Source: Lentisphaeria bacterium (lineage in GTDB: Bacteria; Verrucomicrobiota; Lentisphaeria; Oligosphaerales; Oligosphaeraceae). From it: 55,035 nucleotides of DNA. A program made the position numbers and the translations under genes. Below, piece by piece: positions 42,491-51,703 of this stretch. Each line of letters starts with the position of its first letter. Position 1 is the stretch's first letter. The DNA lies in NCBI GenBank assembly GCA_016288215.1, contig JAEEYQ010000071.1, positions 1 to 55,035 of the forward strand. Direction: 5' to 3'. The notes beneath the pieces were generated by a model that made no database searches, was not told where the DNA came from, and saw only the letters and a program-made list of their open reading frames with translations.

Positions 42491-43429
42491 CTAGAAATAG
42501 CCGTCCTTTTTCTTCTCTTCCATGGACGAGGCGCCGTCATAGTCGATGACACGTCCCTGCCTTTCGGAGGTGGTGGTCAGCAGCATTTCCTGCACAATCT
42601 TCTCCAACGTGTCCGCCTCGGACTCGATGGCGCCAGTGAGAGGATAGCAGCCCAAGGTGCGGAAGCGCACTTTCTTCATCATGGGGACTTCGCCAGGGAG
42701 CAGGGGCAGTCGGTCGTCGTCCACCATGATGAGATTGCCGGAGCGTTCAACGACGGGGCGTTCCTTTGCGAAATAGAGGGGGACGATGGGAATCTTCTCC
42801 AAGCGGATGTAGAGCCAGATGTCCAGCTCTGTCCAGTTGGAGAGGGGGAAGACGCGGATGGACTCCTCCGGATTGACTTTGCAGTTGTAGATGTTCCAAA
42901 GCTCCGGCCGCTGATTTTTCGGGTCCCATTGGTGGAACTTGTTGCGGAAGCTGTAGATGCGCTCTTTGGCGCGGGATTTCTCCTCGTCGCGGCGGGCGCC
43001 GCCGAACGCGGCGTCGAAATGGTAATGGTCGAGAGCCTGCTTCAGGGCCTCGGTCTTCATGATTTGGGTGTGCTTTTCGGAGCCGTGGGTGATGGGGCTG
43101 ATGTTCTGCGCGATGCCGTCAGGATTGATCCAGACCAGCAGCTGGAAGCCCAGCTCCTTGGCCATGCGGTCGCGGAACTCAATCATCTCGCGGAATTTCC
43201 AGCGGGTGTCCACATGCAGCAGAGGGAAGGGGATCTTGCTGGGGTAGAAGGCCTTCTGGGCCAGCCGCAGCATGACGGAGGAGTCCTTTCCGATGGAATA
43301 GAGCATGACGGGATTCTGAAATTCCGCCGCCACTTCGCGGATGATGAAAATGCTTTCGGACTCCAGCTGTTTGAGGTGAGTCAGATGATAGCTTTCGGGA
43401 ATCGGTACTGTTTTTGTATCTTGTTGCAT
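42491..43429 (-). CDS. cysD: Sulfate adenylyltransferase subunit 2 (CysD)
   Basis: The 312-residue protein has the PP-loop [52 protein letters not shown], and [20 protein letters not shown], all CysD hallmarks, and the usual C-terminus [12 protein letters not shown]. With CysN it makes APS from sulfate and ATP. Its partner, the CysNC fusion, lies about 21 kb away on the other strand, whereas the two are usually adjacent. cysQ is directly upstream on the same strand (57 bases). Confidence 0.95.
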   Translation of the reverse strand: MQQDTKTVPIPESYHLTHLKQLESESIFIIREVAAEFQNPVMLYSIGKDSSVMLRLAQKAFYPSKIPFPLLHVDTRWKFREMIEFRDRMAKELGFQLLVWINPDGIAQNISPITHGSEKHTQIMKTEALKQALDHYHFDAAFGGARRDEEKSRAKERIYSFRNKFHQWDPKNQRPELWNIYNCKVNPEESIRVFPLSNWTELDIWLYIRLEKIPIVPLYFAKERPVVERSGNLIMVDDDRLPLLPGEVPMMKKVRFRTLGCYPLTGAIESEADTLEKIVQEMLLTTTSERQGRVIDYDGASSMEEKKKDGYF

Positions 43430-43486
43430 TGCAAGGAGTTATGACTTTTTTTGGAATGGCCGTCTAACATCGTCTGGAGGTGTCGT

Positions 43487-44332
43487 TCATTGCCACGATG
43501 CCGCGTAGCCGACGAAGAAGGGGTTGCTCAGGTTGGGTTTATTGAAGCGGAGCGGCTCATGGGTGCGGAAGTCGGTGATGCGGCAGCCCGCCGCCTCCGC
43601 CACGGCCTGCGCGGCGGCCACATCCCATTCCATGGTGGGACCCAGCCGCGGATACACGTCCGCAGAGCCTTCCGCCAGCAGGCAGATTTTGAGGGAGCTG
43701 CCTTTGGAGATGCGTTCCACATTGCCATGAAGCTCCTCCAGGGCATGGATGAAGTCAAGGGTCTCCTGTCCACAGTGGGAACGGGAGGCGACCACACGGA
43801 CGACGCCCGGATGGGCCGCCTCCGCCAGCGGAAGGCGGGGCAGGGCGGCACTGTCATGCAGCCGCTCCACCAGCTCCTCCCGTGTCTCAAAATCCTGTCC
43901 CTGAACCAGACGGCATGCGCCAAGTCCTTCTGCCCCAAGGTATACCAATCCGTGAACAGGAGCGGTGACAATGCCAAGAACCGGCTTCCCCCGGTGAATC
44001 AGGGCGATATTGACGGTGAATTCACCATTGTGGCTGATGAATTCCTTTGTGCCGTCCAAGGGGTCTACCAGCCAGAAGGTCTCCCAGCCGGCCCGCTCTT
44101 CATAGGGGATCTCGCGGCTCTCTTCGGAGAGGACAGGGTAGTCCCACAGGGTCTGAAGCCGCTCCACGATGATGCGATGGGAGGCCTTGTCCGCCGTGGT
44201 CAGCGGCGAATGATCGGCTTTGAGCTCCACGTCATAGTCGCCATTGTAGCATTTGAGGATGGCGTCTCCAGCGTCAAGGGCGGCCAAGACGGCGGAAGGG
44301 CAGAAGTCGTGGATGAGGGCGGAAATGTCCAT
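43487..44332 (-). CDS. cysQ: 3'(2'),5'-bisphosphate nucleotidase (CysQ)
   Basis: The 281-residue inositol-monophosphatase-fold enzyme has the metal-binding motifs LSEESREIPY, WLVDPLDGTKEFI and EWDVAAAQAVAEAAG. It hydrolyses PAP, the by-product of PAPS use, to AMP. Position before cysD supports sulfate activation. No Shine-Dalgarno is visible: the leader directly upstream of the ATG is a long heptamer array, so expression may depend on the upstream cdsA transcript or on the array. Confidence 0.93.
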   Translation of the reverse strand: MDISALIHDFCPSAVLAALDAGDAILKCYNGDYDVELKADHSPLTTADKASHRIIVERLQTLWDYPVLSEESREIPYEERAGWETFWLVDPLDGTKEFISHNGEFTVNIALIHRGKPVLGIVTAPVHGLVYLGAEGLGACRLVQGQDFETREELVERLHDSAALPRLPLAEAAHPGVVRVVASRSHCGQETLDFIHALEELHGNVERISKGSSLKICLLAEGSADVYPRLGPTMEWDVAAAQAVAEAAGCRITDFRTHEPLRFNKPNLSNPFFVGYAASWQ

Positions 44333-44340
44333 ACTATTGA

Positions 44341-44501
44341 TAATTAGGAATTAGGAATGAGGAATTAGGAATTAGGAGTTGGGAATTAGGAGTTAGGAGT
44401 TGGGAATTTGAAATTTAGTTAGTAGTTAATTAGGAATTGGGAATTGGTTTGGATTTCAAAATTGCTAATTTCTAATTCCTAATTCCTAATTACAAATTTA
44501 A
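44341..44501. repeat. Long heptamer array (23 units) with inverted arms
   Basis: The 161-base gap between cdsA and cysQ splits into 23 consecutive 7-base units in one phase: TAATTAG, GAATTAG, GAATGAG, GAGTTGG and similar, then from about 44460 inverse units AATTGCT, AATTTCT, AATTCCT, AATTCCT. The first 18 bases (44341-44358) are perfectly inverted at 44475-44492, so a long stem can form. The cdsA TAA stop overlaps the last unit. Confidence 0.93.
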
Positions 44502-45358
44502 AAGAGGGCCCGGAGGCAAAGGTAGATGTAGAAGAAGGGGGCCATGAAGATCAGACTGTCCAAGGTGTCCAAAATGCCGCCGATTCCAGGCAGTGAGCCG
44601 GAGTCCTTGAGTTTGGCGGCGCGTTTCAGGGCGGATTCCGCCAAATCGCCGAACAGGCCGATGATGGAGGCCATGACGCCGGTCAGAATACAGTCGAAGG
44701 CGTTGAAGAAATGCTTGCCGTGGAATAGGAAGTGGTTGCGGCAGAGGAGGTAGAGCAGACAGGCGGCGACGACGGAGAAGAGGGTGCCGCCGAGCAGCCC
44801 CTCCCAGCTCTTCTTCGGGCTGATGGTGGGGGCCAGGAAGTGGTTGCCGCCAGGGCGTTTGGCCATGGCACAGCCAATGACATACGCCCCCGTGTCCGCC
44901 AATTTGGTGATGATGATCAGATATAGAAGAAGGAATCGGCCGTCGCTGTCACCGCTGAAATACAGTTTGGCCATGGAGCTGAGGGGCCAGCAGAAATACA
45001 GGATGACGCCTAAGGACAACAGGATGTCCTGCGTCAGTTTGCGGGATGGTGGATTGAGGAAGATGAGGGCGAAGAGTCCGAGGACGGAGATGAAGAGCAC
45101 CAATGCCTCCAGAGCCGTGGCGGAGGGCAGAGGGGTGAAGGGGGACACCCAGACCAGCAGGCAGGCGCAGCTGATGGCGATGGAGTGGCAGCTGGTCTCG
45201 CGGGACAGCGGAACCATGCCGAAGACCTCGCGGCAGCCAAAGATCATCATGATGGTGGCAAAGAGCAGGAAGACATAGGCGCCGATTCTTCCAGGCAGCA
45301 GAAGGGCGCACAGGGTCAGGGCGATGATGGGCAGGGCGGATAGGATTCGTTTGGTCAT
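44498..45358 (-). CDS. cdsA: Phosphatidate cytidylyltransferase (CdsA)
   Basis: The 286-residue membrane protein has about eight hydrophobic helices and the CdsA marks APTISPKKSWEGLLGGTLFS and GGILDTLDSLIFMAPFFY, preceded by LADTGAYVIGCAMAKR. It makes CDP-diacylglycerol from phosphatidate and CTP at the inner membrane, for phospholipid synthesis. The start lies two bases after the uppS stop with GGAGGAG ahead, so both are co-translated, a very common gene order. Confidence 0.93.
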   Translation of the reverse strand: MTKRILSALPIIALTLCALLLPGRIGAYVFLLFATIMMIFGCREVFGMVPLSRETSCHSIAISCACLLVWVSPFTPLPSATALEALVLFISVLGLFALIFLNPPSRKLTQDILLSLGVILYFCWPLSSMAKLYFSGDSDGRFLLLYLIIITKLADTGAYVIGCAMAKRPGGNHFLAPTISPKKSWEGLLGGTLFSVVAACLLYLLCRNHFLFHGKHFFNAFDCILTGVMASIIGLFGDLAESALKRAAKLKDSGSLPGIGGILDTLDSLIFMAPFFYIYLCLRALF

Positions 45359-45360
45359 GG

Positions 45361-46068
45361 TCAGGCTCCTCCATAGCGGCGTTGACGTCGTGAATATTCA
45401 TCCAATGCTTCTTTGAATTGTGTTTCGCCGAAATCCGGCCACATCACGGGAAGGAAGATAAACTCAGCATAGGACGCCTGCCACAGCAGAAAATTGCTCA
45501 GGCGCTGTTCGCCGGCGGTGCGGATGATCAGGTCCGGATCGGGTGTGCCGGCGGTCTGCAGTCTGGCGGACATGGCGTCTTCATCGATGTCCTCCAGTTT
45601 CAGGCGGCCTTCCATCACGTCCCGCGCAAGGGATTTGGCGGCCAAGGTGATCTCCTGCCGGCTGCCATAGCTGAGAGCCACCGTGAGATGGGCCTTGTCG
45701 CAGACAGCGGTGCGCTCCAGCACTTTCCGTAGCTTGCCGCGAACCATCACGGGAAGCCGCTCCAGGTCCCCAATGATGTGCAGACGGATGCCGTATTTTA
45801 GAAGCTCGTCCTCATGGCTCGTGATGAAATCCCCCAGAAGTCCCATCAGCGTCGCGACTTCCGAAGGGGACCGCTTCCAGTTCTCCGTGCTGAACGCATA
45901 AAGGGTCAGATAGCGGATGCCATATTTTTGGCAGCAGGACACGGTGCGCATGACGGAGTCCGCCCCCGCTTTATGGCCCTCGGAGCGGGGCAGATTCCGC
46001 TGTTGGGCCCAACGGCGGTTGCCGTCCATGATGATGGCGATGTGCTTGGGAACGTTTTCCTGTGACAT
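45361..46068 (-). CDS. uppS: Isoprenyl transferase / undecaprenyl diphosphate synthase
   Basis: The 235-residue protein has the catalytic Asp in AIIMDGNRRWAQ, the motifs EGHKAG, LTLYAFSTENWKR and the binding segment DPDLIIRTAGEQRLSNFLLWQ. It condenses isopentenyl diphosphate onto farnesyl diphosphate to make the C55 lipid carrier for peptidoglycan and surface glycans. The frame is open upstream, but the ATG at 46068 (MSQENVPKHIAIIMDG) matches the family start. Confidence 0.95.
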   Translation of the reverse strand: MSQENVPKHIAIIMDGNRRWAQQRNLPRSEGHKAGADSVMRTVSCCQKYGIRYLTLYAFSTENWKRSPSEVATLMGLLGDFITSHEDELLKYGIRLHIIGDLERLPVMVRGKLRKVLERTAVCDKAHLTVALSYGSRQEITLAAKSLARDVMEGRLKLEDIDEDAMSARLQTAGTPDPDLIIRTAGEQRLSNFLLWQASYAEFIFLPVMWPDFGETQFKEALDEYSRRQRRYGGA

Positions 46069-46171
46069 GATGGCAGACTTTCGGGGTCGGATTTGTAAAC
46101 ACTCTCCCTTTACTCTAATGTGAAAATCGCCGAATTCAATTCCCTTGCCGACAGTCGAGGGCCAATTTATG

Positions 46172-46206
46172 ACGTCCCGCGTCCCGCATCCTGTATCCTG
46201 TTTTAC
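46172..46206. repeat. Heptamer array of GCGTCCC/GTATCCT type between divergent genes
   Basis: Five units in phase: ACGTCCC, GCGTCCC, GCATCCT, GTATCCT, GTTTTAC. It lies about 105 bases upstream of the uppS start and 155 upstream of the glycosidase start. The rest of this gap shows no gene; the promoter candidate is listed separately. Confidence 0.65.
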
Positions 46207-46287
46207 GACATATGAAAAACATCGAAGAGGCATTGCCTTGCCATGACGCCTTTCAGACGAATCGGTCGCATAAAGGGCCGTTGGGAA

Positions 46288-46315
46288 TTGCCGAAGGGAA
46301 TTCATCATTTATAGT
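46288..46315 (+). promoter_or_regulatory. Candidate promoter for the GHL6-like glycosidase gene
   Basis: TTGCCG (46288-46293) and TATAGT (46310-46315) with a 16-base spacer lie 47 bases before the chosen start codon. Pattern-based only. Confidence 0.4.
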
Positions 46316-46361
46316 ATGGTTACGTCTTCCAATCCATAGACAAAAAGAAGAAGGTGGCATT

Positions 46362-48380
46362 ATGCATCATTTGAGATTTCGTCAGGTCCATCTGGATTTC
46401 CATACATCTCCGATCATTCCGGGCATCGGCCAGTCTTTCAATAAAGAGGAATGGCAGGAGACCCTGAAGAAGGGGCATGTCAACTCCATCACCCTGTTCG
46501 CCAAATGCCACCACGGCTGGCATTACCATCTGACCAAAGTCGGTCGGATGCATCCCAATTTGGGCTTCGACCTTCTCCGTGAGCAGTTTGACGCCTGCAA
46601 GGAGCTGGACATCAATGTTCCCATCTACCTTTCAGCCGGTCTGGATGACGCCATGCTTGACGAGCACCCCGAATGGCAGAATGTCTTCGTGGATTCCCGC
46701 AATCTGTCCGCCTCCGTGTCCAGTCCCCTCCATTCGGGCTTCCATCACGTGTGCTTCAACTCCCCCTACACGGACTACCTCGTCCGCCAGATTCGGGAGA
46801 CCCTCACCCTGTTCCCCAACTGCAACGGCATCTTCTTGGACATCATCTCCCAGCCGGACTGCTGCTGCGTCCATTGCATGAAGGTCATGCGGGACCACGG
46901 CTGGAATCCCCTGAATGCGGACGACCGCAGAAAGTGCATGAACTACGCCCTGGAGCGCTATTATCAGATGACGACGAACTGCGTCACCTCCTTCAACCCT
47001 GACATGCCCATCTTCCACAATTCGGGCCATGTGACGCCCGGCCGTCGCGATCTCTTGAGCAAGTACTTCTCCCACTTGGAGTTAGAGTCCCTTCCCACCG
47101 GCGGCTGGGGCTATGACCACTTCCCACTCTCCGCCAAATATGTGCACACGTTGGACTTCGATTTCCTTGGCATGACCGGCAAATTCCACACCACGTGGGG
47201 CGAATTCGGCGGCTTCAAGCACCCCAACGCCCTGCGCTACGAATGCGACGCCATGTTGGCCTACGGCGCCAAATGCAGCATCGGCGACCAGCTCCATCCC
47301 TCCGGCAAGCTGGACGAAAGCACCTATGAGCTGATTGGAGAGGCCTATGCGGACGTGGAGAAGAAGGAGGCGTGGTGCGACAATGTGAAGAATGTGGCGG
47401 AAATTGGTCTGCTCATCGCGGAGGGCGTCAATGACGACCATCCCCGCAATTGCCCGGGAGACGTGGGCGCCGGCCGCATCCTGCTGGAAGGCCATTTTCT
47501 GTTCGATGTCATTGACGCAGAGGCGGATTTCAGCAAATACCGCCTGCTCATCCTCCCCAATAACGTGAAGATCGACTCCACTCTGCGCAACCGCTTGGCC
47601 AGCTATGTGGCCGCCGGCGGCAAACTGCTGCTTTCCGGCTCCAGCGGACTGGACGCCAACGGCAAGTTCCTCTTCGACGTGGGCGCGGAATGCGAAGGGC
47701 TCAGCCCCTTCCGGCCAGACTACGCCTGCCTGAACCAGGCCATCGGACCGGATTGCGTCCACACCCCCATGGTCATGTATCTCCCCAGCACCCGCATCAA
47801 AGTCACCGACGGCATCAAGCTGGGGGATGTATACGACCCCTATTTCAATCGGACAGACCATCAGCATTTCTGCAGCCATCAGCACACGCCGTACCGTCCC
47901 ACGCCCTCCGGCTATGCGGCGGCGGTCCGCAAGGGCAACATCATGTATCTGGCCCATCCGGTCTTCAGCATCTACTACGGATGGGGCAGCGTCCCCATGG
48001 CGGAATATGCCCGAAAAGCCATCCGCTATCTGCTGGGCGAGCCGGAAATCATCACCAATCTGCCCTCCACGGCTAGGCTGACCCTCATGGAGCAGCCGGA
48101 AGAGCACCGCTATGTCCTCCATCTTCTGTATGCCTCCACCGTGAATCGGGGCAGCGGCGGCAACATCGAAGGCGTCCAGACCCGTGGCAGCATCGAGGTC
48201 ATAGAGGACCTGCTGCCGCTCCATGACGTGAAAGTGGACATCCGTCCCAGAAGGGAAATCAAAAAGGTGACGCTGGCTCCTGAAGGCACAGGCGTCCTCT
48301 TCAATGTGGACTCCTCCGGCCGGCTCAATTTCAAGCTGGAGCGCTTCACGTGCCATCAGATGGTTGTGCTCGAGTATTGA
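46362..48380 (+). CDS. GHL6-type glycosidase with a beta-galactosidase trimerisation-like domain
   Basis: The 672-residue protein has no signal peptide. Residues about 1-340 form a TIM barrel (RQVHLDFHTSPIIPGIG; VNSITLFAKCHHGW; DINVPIYLSAGLDD; NGIFLDIISQ near 158, followed by the Cys cluster CCCVHC). Residues about 345-560 resemble the GH42 trimerisation domain (EIGLLIAEGVND; FSKYRLLILPNNVKIDSTLR; YVAAGGKLLLSGSSGLD), and a beta-rich end follows. This matches hypothetical glycosyl hydrolase 6. AAGGTGG lies six bases before the ATG at 46362, so I prefer it to an upstream one. The stop is two bases before the transporter start. Confidence 0.8.
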   Translation: MHHLRFRQVHLDFHTSPIIPGIGQSFNKEEWQETLKKGHVNSITLFAKCHHGWHYHLTKVGRMHPNLGFDLLREQFDACKELDINVPIYLSAGLDDAMLDEHPEWQNVFVDSRNLSASVSSPLHSGFHHVCFNSPYTDYLVRQIRETLTLFPNCNGIFLDIISQPDCCCVHCMKVMRDHGWNPLNADDRRKCMNYALERYYQMTTNCVTSFNPDMPIFHNSGHVTPGRRDLLSKYFSHLELESLPTGGWGYDHFPLSAKYVHTLDFDFLGMTGKFHTTWGEFGGFKHPNALRYECDAMLAYGAKCSIGDQLHPSGKLDESTYELIGEAYADVEKKEAWCDNVKNVAEIGLLIAEGVNDDHPRNCPGDVGAGRILLEGHFLFDVIDAEADFSKYRLLILPNNVKIDSTLRNRLASYVAAGGKLLLSGSSGLDANGKFLFDVGAECEGLSPFRPDYACLNQAIGPDCVHTPMVMYLPSTRIKVTDGIKLGDVYDPYFNRTDHQHFCSHQHTPYRPTPSGYAAAVRKGNIMYLAHPVFSIYYGWGSVPMAEYARKAIRYLLGEPEIITNLPSTARLTLMEQPEEHRYVLHLLYASTVNRGSGGNIEGVQTRGSIEVIEDLLPLHDVKVDIRPRREIKKVTLAPEGTGVLFNVDSSGRLNFKLERFTCHQMVVLEY

Positions 48381-48382
48381 CC

Positions 48383-49294
48383 ATGAATGCCTCGCTTCGC
48401 AAGGCGGTCGGCAAGCCGGCATGGATCGTGCTGGCGTTGGGGATAGGGGCGGCGTTCCCTCAGCTCAAATGCAATGCCGTGGTTAGCGTCAGTCTCATGC
48501 TGATGCTGACCATGAATTTCATGCGGCTGGATTTTCAGCGGATGCGGCCCCATCCAACTCATGCTATCCTATTGGTGCTTAATATCTTATTCGCCATAGG
48601 ACCGTTCTTCCTTCTGCGACCTCTGAATCCCGCCTTGGCGGAGGCCGCCTTTTGGACGGGAATCGCCCCAACGGCCATCAGCGCCGCCGTCTTCACGGGC
48701 TTTTTGGGAGGGAGCGAGTCCTATGTGCTGACCTCCTTCCTGTTCAGTAACCTCCTCATTCCCATGATGTTACCATTTTTGCTCCCCCTGCTGTCCCCAG
48801 ATGTGGAATTCTCCTTGTCCGCCATTTTGGACATTGCCCGCGGCATCGTGAAGCTGGTCGGCGTGCCGTTGTTCATCGGCCAGGCCATCCATTGGCTAGG
48901 GGAAAGCCGCCTGAAGCGTGTGCCGCCCCAGTTCTTCTCCGCCACCACGTTTGTCCTGTGGGTCGCCATGCTGCTGTGCATTGCGGCCAACGCCTCCGAT
49001 TTCATCCGAAGCCATGAAGAAGGGCAGGGGCATGGGAGAGCCGTCGTCGGCATCGCCCTGATGGGGGCGGCTCTGGCGGTCTTGAATTTCGGAGTCGGAA
49101 GCCTGCTGCCGCCAAAGTCATTCAAGCAGGAGAACTGTCAGTCCCTCGGCCAGAAGAACACCTCGCTGGCCATCTGTCTAGCCTTGGCCTATGGCAGTCC
49201 CATCGCCGCCCTCGGCCCCACCTTCTACGTCTTCTACCATAATATATGGAACGCCATCCAGCTGTTCTTCCATATTCGAAAAACGGCTAAGTAA
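48383..49294 (+). CDS. BASS-family (bile acid:sodium symporter-like) transporter
   Basis: The 303-residue protein has about nine to ten hydrophobic helices. AFWTGIAPTAISAAVFTGFL, then YVLTSFLFSNLLIPMMLPFL, then SLGQKNTSLAICLALAYGSP match the two crossover regions of the bile acid/sodium symporter fold. Members move organic anions with Na+ across the inner membrane. Being two bases after a glycosidase gene suggests it imports a product or sugar acid; that is inference. Its TAA stop begins a three-unit heptamer tract. Confidence 0.82.
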   Translation: MNASLRKAVGKPAWIVLALGIGAAFPQLKCNAVVSVSLMLMLTMNFMRLDFQRMRPHPTHAILLVLNILFAIGPFFLLRPLNPALAEAAFWTGIAPTAISAAVFTGFLGGSESYVLTSFLFSNLLIPMMLPFLLPLLSPDVEFSLSAILDIARGIVKLVGVPLFIGQAIHWLGESRLKRVPPQFFSATTFVLWVAMLLCIAANASDFIRSHEEGQGHGRAVVGIALMGAALAVLNFGVGSLLPPKSFKQENCQSLGQKNTSLAICLALAYGSPIAALGPTFYVFYHNIWNAIQLFFHIRKTAK

Positions 49295-49312
49295 TTGGAA
49301 TTTAGAAATTTA
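49292..49312. repeat. Three-unit heptamer tract at the transporter stop codon
   Basis: Units TAATTGG, AATTTAG and AAATTTA start with the TAA stop of the transporter gene. It is short, and counts only beside the larger arrays. The rest of the gap to 49578 shows no gene or RNA I can support. Confidence 0.4.
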
Positions 49313-49578
49313 ATGACTCATAACCTGCTTTTCGATTGGTTTTGAGTTGTTACTTGCCTAAAACCGTGAAAAAAGTTAAGATTTTCTTATAAATAATTTG
49401 CAACTCGCTGGCTTTCAGTTTGTTATGTATATTTTCGATAACACAAACGCCACTCGCCAGCGAGGTTGTCATGCTTAATATAGCCCTTGGAAACGAAACC
49501 GTCAGCTCCGTCGCATGAATTTCACTGGCCGGTGGCCTTCCCCGCCGCTGTTCCAGATCTGGGGGCTGTCTCCGCTGC

Positions 49579-51144
49579 TTAAATGTCTCGGTTGGAGGAG
49601 AAAGCAGGGCCGCCTGCCGCAACGAAGCCGCCGCTGGCGCCTTTGGCGTTTTTTCCAATCCAGAAGGAATAGAAGTCGCCGCGGTTCATCATGAACGAGA
49701 ACTTGAACGGGCGGTTGGTGAGCGTCGCGATGGAGGCGTTTTTCCAGCGGATTTCCGCGCAGGTGGAGTTTCCCCTGAAGCCAAGGCAGTCGTCGCGAGT
49801 GAAGCCTGGAATCGGCTGGTCGTTTTCATCGAGGCATTCGGCGGTCAGCAGGCTGCCAGAGGTATTTGCGTTGACGAAAAGTCCCATGCCTTTGGTGAAG
49901 ATGAGCTTGCGCGTGATGACACCTGAGTTGGGGAAGGTCGCGCGGAGTGACACCATGCCGTCGCGGCGGAGTTTGGCGAGACCGACGGCACCGTTGCCGT
50001 ACATGCCGTTCCGAAGGCTGTCCTTGGAGTATTCAAGGGAACCACCGTAGGCGGAATAGTAGAACCACAGTTCGTCGCCGACGATAAGCGCAATGCCTGC
50101 GGTCGGCTCGATGTAACCGAATTCCCACGAATCTGGCGTGCGGCGTGCGTCGATGAATGACGTGCGGTCTGGCCGCAGGAAATGAAATCCATCGCGGCTG
50201 TATCCAACGGTCAGTTCCGTCAGTTTTGGCTCGATTTTCTTCAGGCCGACGTCATTCGGCGGTCCCTGGAGAATCTGGAACAGGCCGAGCATGATGCTCT
50301 CGTATCCAACGGCATCAAGGTTGTATAGCTGCGCCTCCGAATACATGGCACGGTCCATGATGTCGGCGCCAATCCAATAGGGAGGTTCGCCGAGCTGCCA
50401 GATGCCCGACTGGAAGAAATCGTCCGCCTCCATGTATCTGCGGCAGCGTCCGCGACGCTTGGGGAGGTTTTCGCGGATGCTCTGCACCCACTTGCGTCTG
50501 AATGGATTGTAGAAGGCGGTGCTTCGGTCGCCTTCGATGCCAGTCTCGGTCGGCTTGCTCCAGTGGATGCCGTCGGGGGAGGTGAACATCTTGCCAGGCT
50601 TGTTTCCGACGGGTTCGCGGACGAGGAACTTGAAGCGCTGTGATGAGTCGTTCGTATCCAAATCAAGCCAGACGGAGCCTGAATCGGGATGGAAGTCTTC
50701 GGAGATGATGACGTTGGTCCCCGGGACGATGTCAAGGTTCGGGCGCTCCCAGTGGATGCCGTCAGAGCTGATGGCGTATGCCATGCATCCTGTGTAGCTG
50801 CACATGTACCACATCTTGAAGATGCGGTCGGAGGGGTCGTACCAGATGCCGCCGCATTTCGGCAGCGTGCATGGCGGCATGCCATTGTTGTCGCGCTCAT
50901 GCTTCGTCTCGGGGTAGAAGACTGGATTGCAGGTGTATTTGACGGGATGGTGGTGGGTCGGTGCCATGCTGTTGTCATCAAGAAGGAAGTCATCGACGAA
51001 CAGTTGACGCCCGACGTCGATGTTGATGACCTGTGGCGGGTTGGCGAGATACGGCACGCGCATCGGCTGGAAGTCATTCGGGTCGATGTCCCGCGGCGGC
51101 CAGGCATCGGGCAAAACAATGTTGTTGTACAGCGTTTCTGACAT
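49579..51144 (-). CDS. Large beta-propeller hydrolase-like protein (GH32/43-related)
   Basis: The 521-residue protein has no signal peptide. Repeated blade elements are visible: FKMWYMCSYTGCMAYAISSDGIHW, GKMFTSPDGIHWSKPT, LTVGYSRDGFHF and ELWFYYSAYGG. A C-terminal beta-sandwich follows (LIFTKGMGLFVNANTSGSLL; FKFSFMMNRGDFYSFW). The N-terminus INIDVGRQLFVDDFLL is shared with a family frequent in Planctomycetes and Lentisphaerae that acts on, or binds, glycans. GGGG stands before the ATG. A related gene is cut by the right edge of the window. Confidence 0.75.
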   Translation of the reverse strand: MSETLYNNIVLPDAWPPRDIDPNDFQPMRVPYLANPPQVINIDVGRQLFVDDFLLDDNSMAPTHHHPVKYTCNPVFYPETKHERDNNGMPPCTLPKCGGIWYDPSDRIFKMWYMCSYTGCMAYAISSDGIHWERPNLDIVPGTNVIISEDFHPDSGSVWLDLDTNDSSQRFKFLVREPVGNKPGKMFTSPDGIHWSKPTETGIEGDRSTAFYNPFRRKWVQSIRENLPKRRGRCRRYMEADDFFQSGIWQLGEPPYWIGADIMDRAMYSEAQLYNLDAVGYESIMLGLFQILQGPPNDVGLKKIEPKLTELTVGYSRDGFHFLRPDRTSFIDARRTPDSWEFGYIEPTAGIALIVGDELWFYYSAYGGSLEYSKDSLRNGMYGNGAVGLAKLRRDGMVSLRATFPNSGVITRKLIFTKGMGLFVNANTSGSLLTAECLDENDQPIPGFTRDDCLGFRGNSTCAEIRWKNASIATLTNRPFKFSFMMNRGDFYSFWIGKNAKGASGGFVAAGGPAFSSNRDI

Positions 51145-51209
51145 GGAGTGTCCCCTTTAAATTGGGTTGATTTTATGAATGAGCGGCTGGATAGTGATGT
51201 CGGTGATGT

Positions 51210-51281
51210 TCAGTCGGCAATCCCCTTGCCATATTCGCCCGAACCGCCCGTGCCAATGACCTTCTTTCCTGAAATATTCAT
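51210..51281 (-). pseudogene. Possible remnant of an SDR/Rossmann N-terminus
   Basis: A 23-codon frame reads MNISGKKVIGTGGSGEYGKG followed by IAD and a stop. It resembles the first strand and glycine-rich loop of short-chain dehydrogenases (VIVTGGSGGIGKGIA). No continuation is visible after the stop. It may be a decayed start of a lost gene upstream of the propeller gene, or chance similarity. Confidence 0.3.
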
Positions 51282-51600
51282 GGATTTAACCATTCAGACC
51301 CCACTCTAAATGAATTTTTCTGTCAAATGTGTAAGATAAAGGTGCAATAGGTTTTTACCAGCCGTTGACGGCAAGAAAGTTGCGTCGTCGAAGCCTACCG
51401 CGGAAATTGGCATGGATGGCCGGAGGCGGGCGGTAAAACGCGGAAAAAAACGCCGTTCAGCCACGGGAAGGTGATGGTTTATGTAATATTCACGGATTCA
51501 GGTACTTAGTCATTAACGTTTGGTTATTTTTCCAATATGGACCTTGTGGCTAATGGATTTCGAGGCATTTTTTGTCCATTTTAGGGGAATGACGACTTGC
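51282..51600. other. Gap between divergent propeller and EF-G genes
   Basis: I see no gene with credible start and codon use, and no recognisable RNA. The sequence becomes AT-rich toward the EF-G promoter. Confidence 0.5.
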
Positions 51601-51602
51601 TT

Positions 51603-51629
51603 TTGTCGAAAATGACATGATAGTATAAT
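51603..51629 (+). promoter_or_regulatory. Candidate promoter for EF-G gene
   Basis: TTGTCG (51603-51608) and a perfect TATAAT (51624-51629) with a 15-base spacer lie 75 bases before the start codon. The -10 box is consensus; the spacer is short. Confidence 0.5.
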
Positions 51630-51703
51630 ACCTATATTTACGATTCTGTCCTGAATTGTCAGGTTTTGTATTGTCCCTTTGTTGAATTTGTCTGAAGGTT
51701 CCC

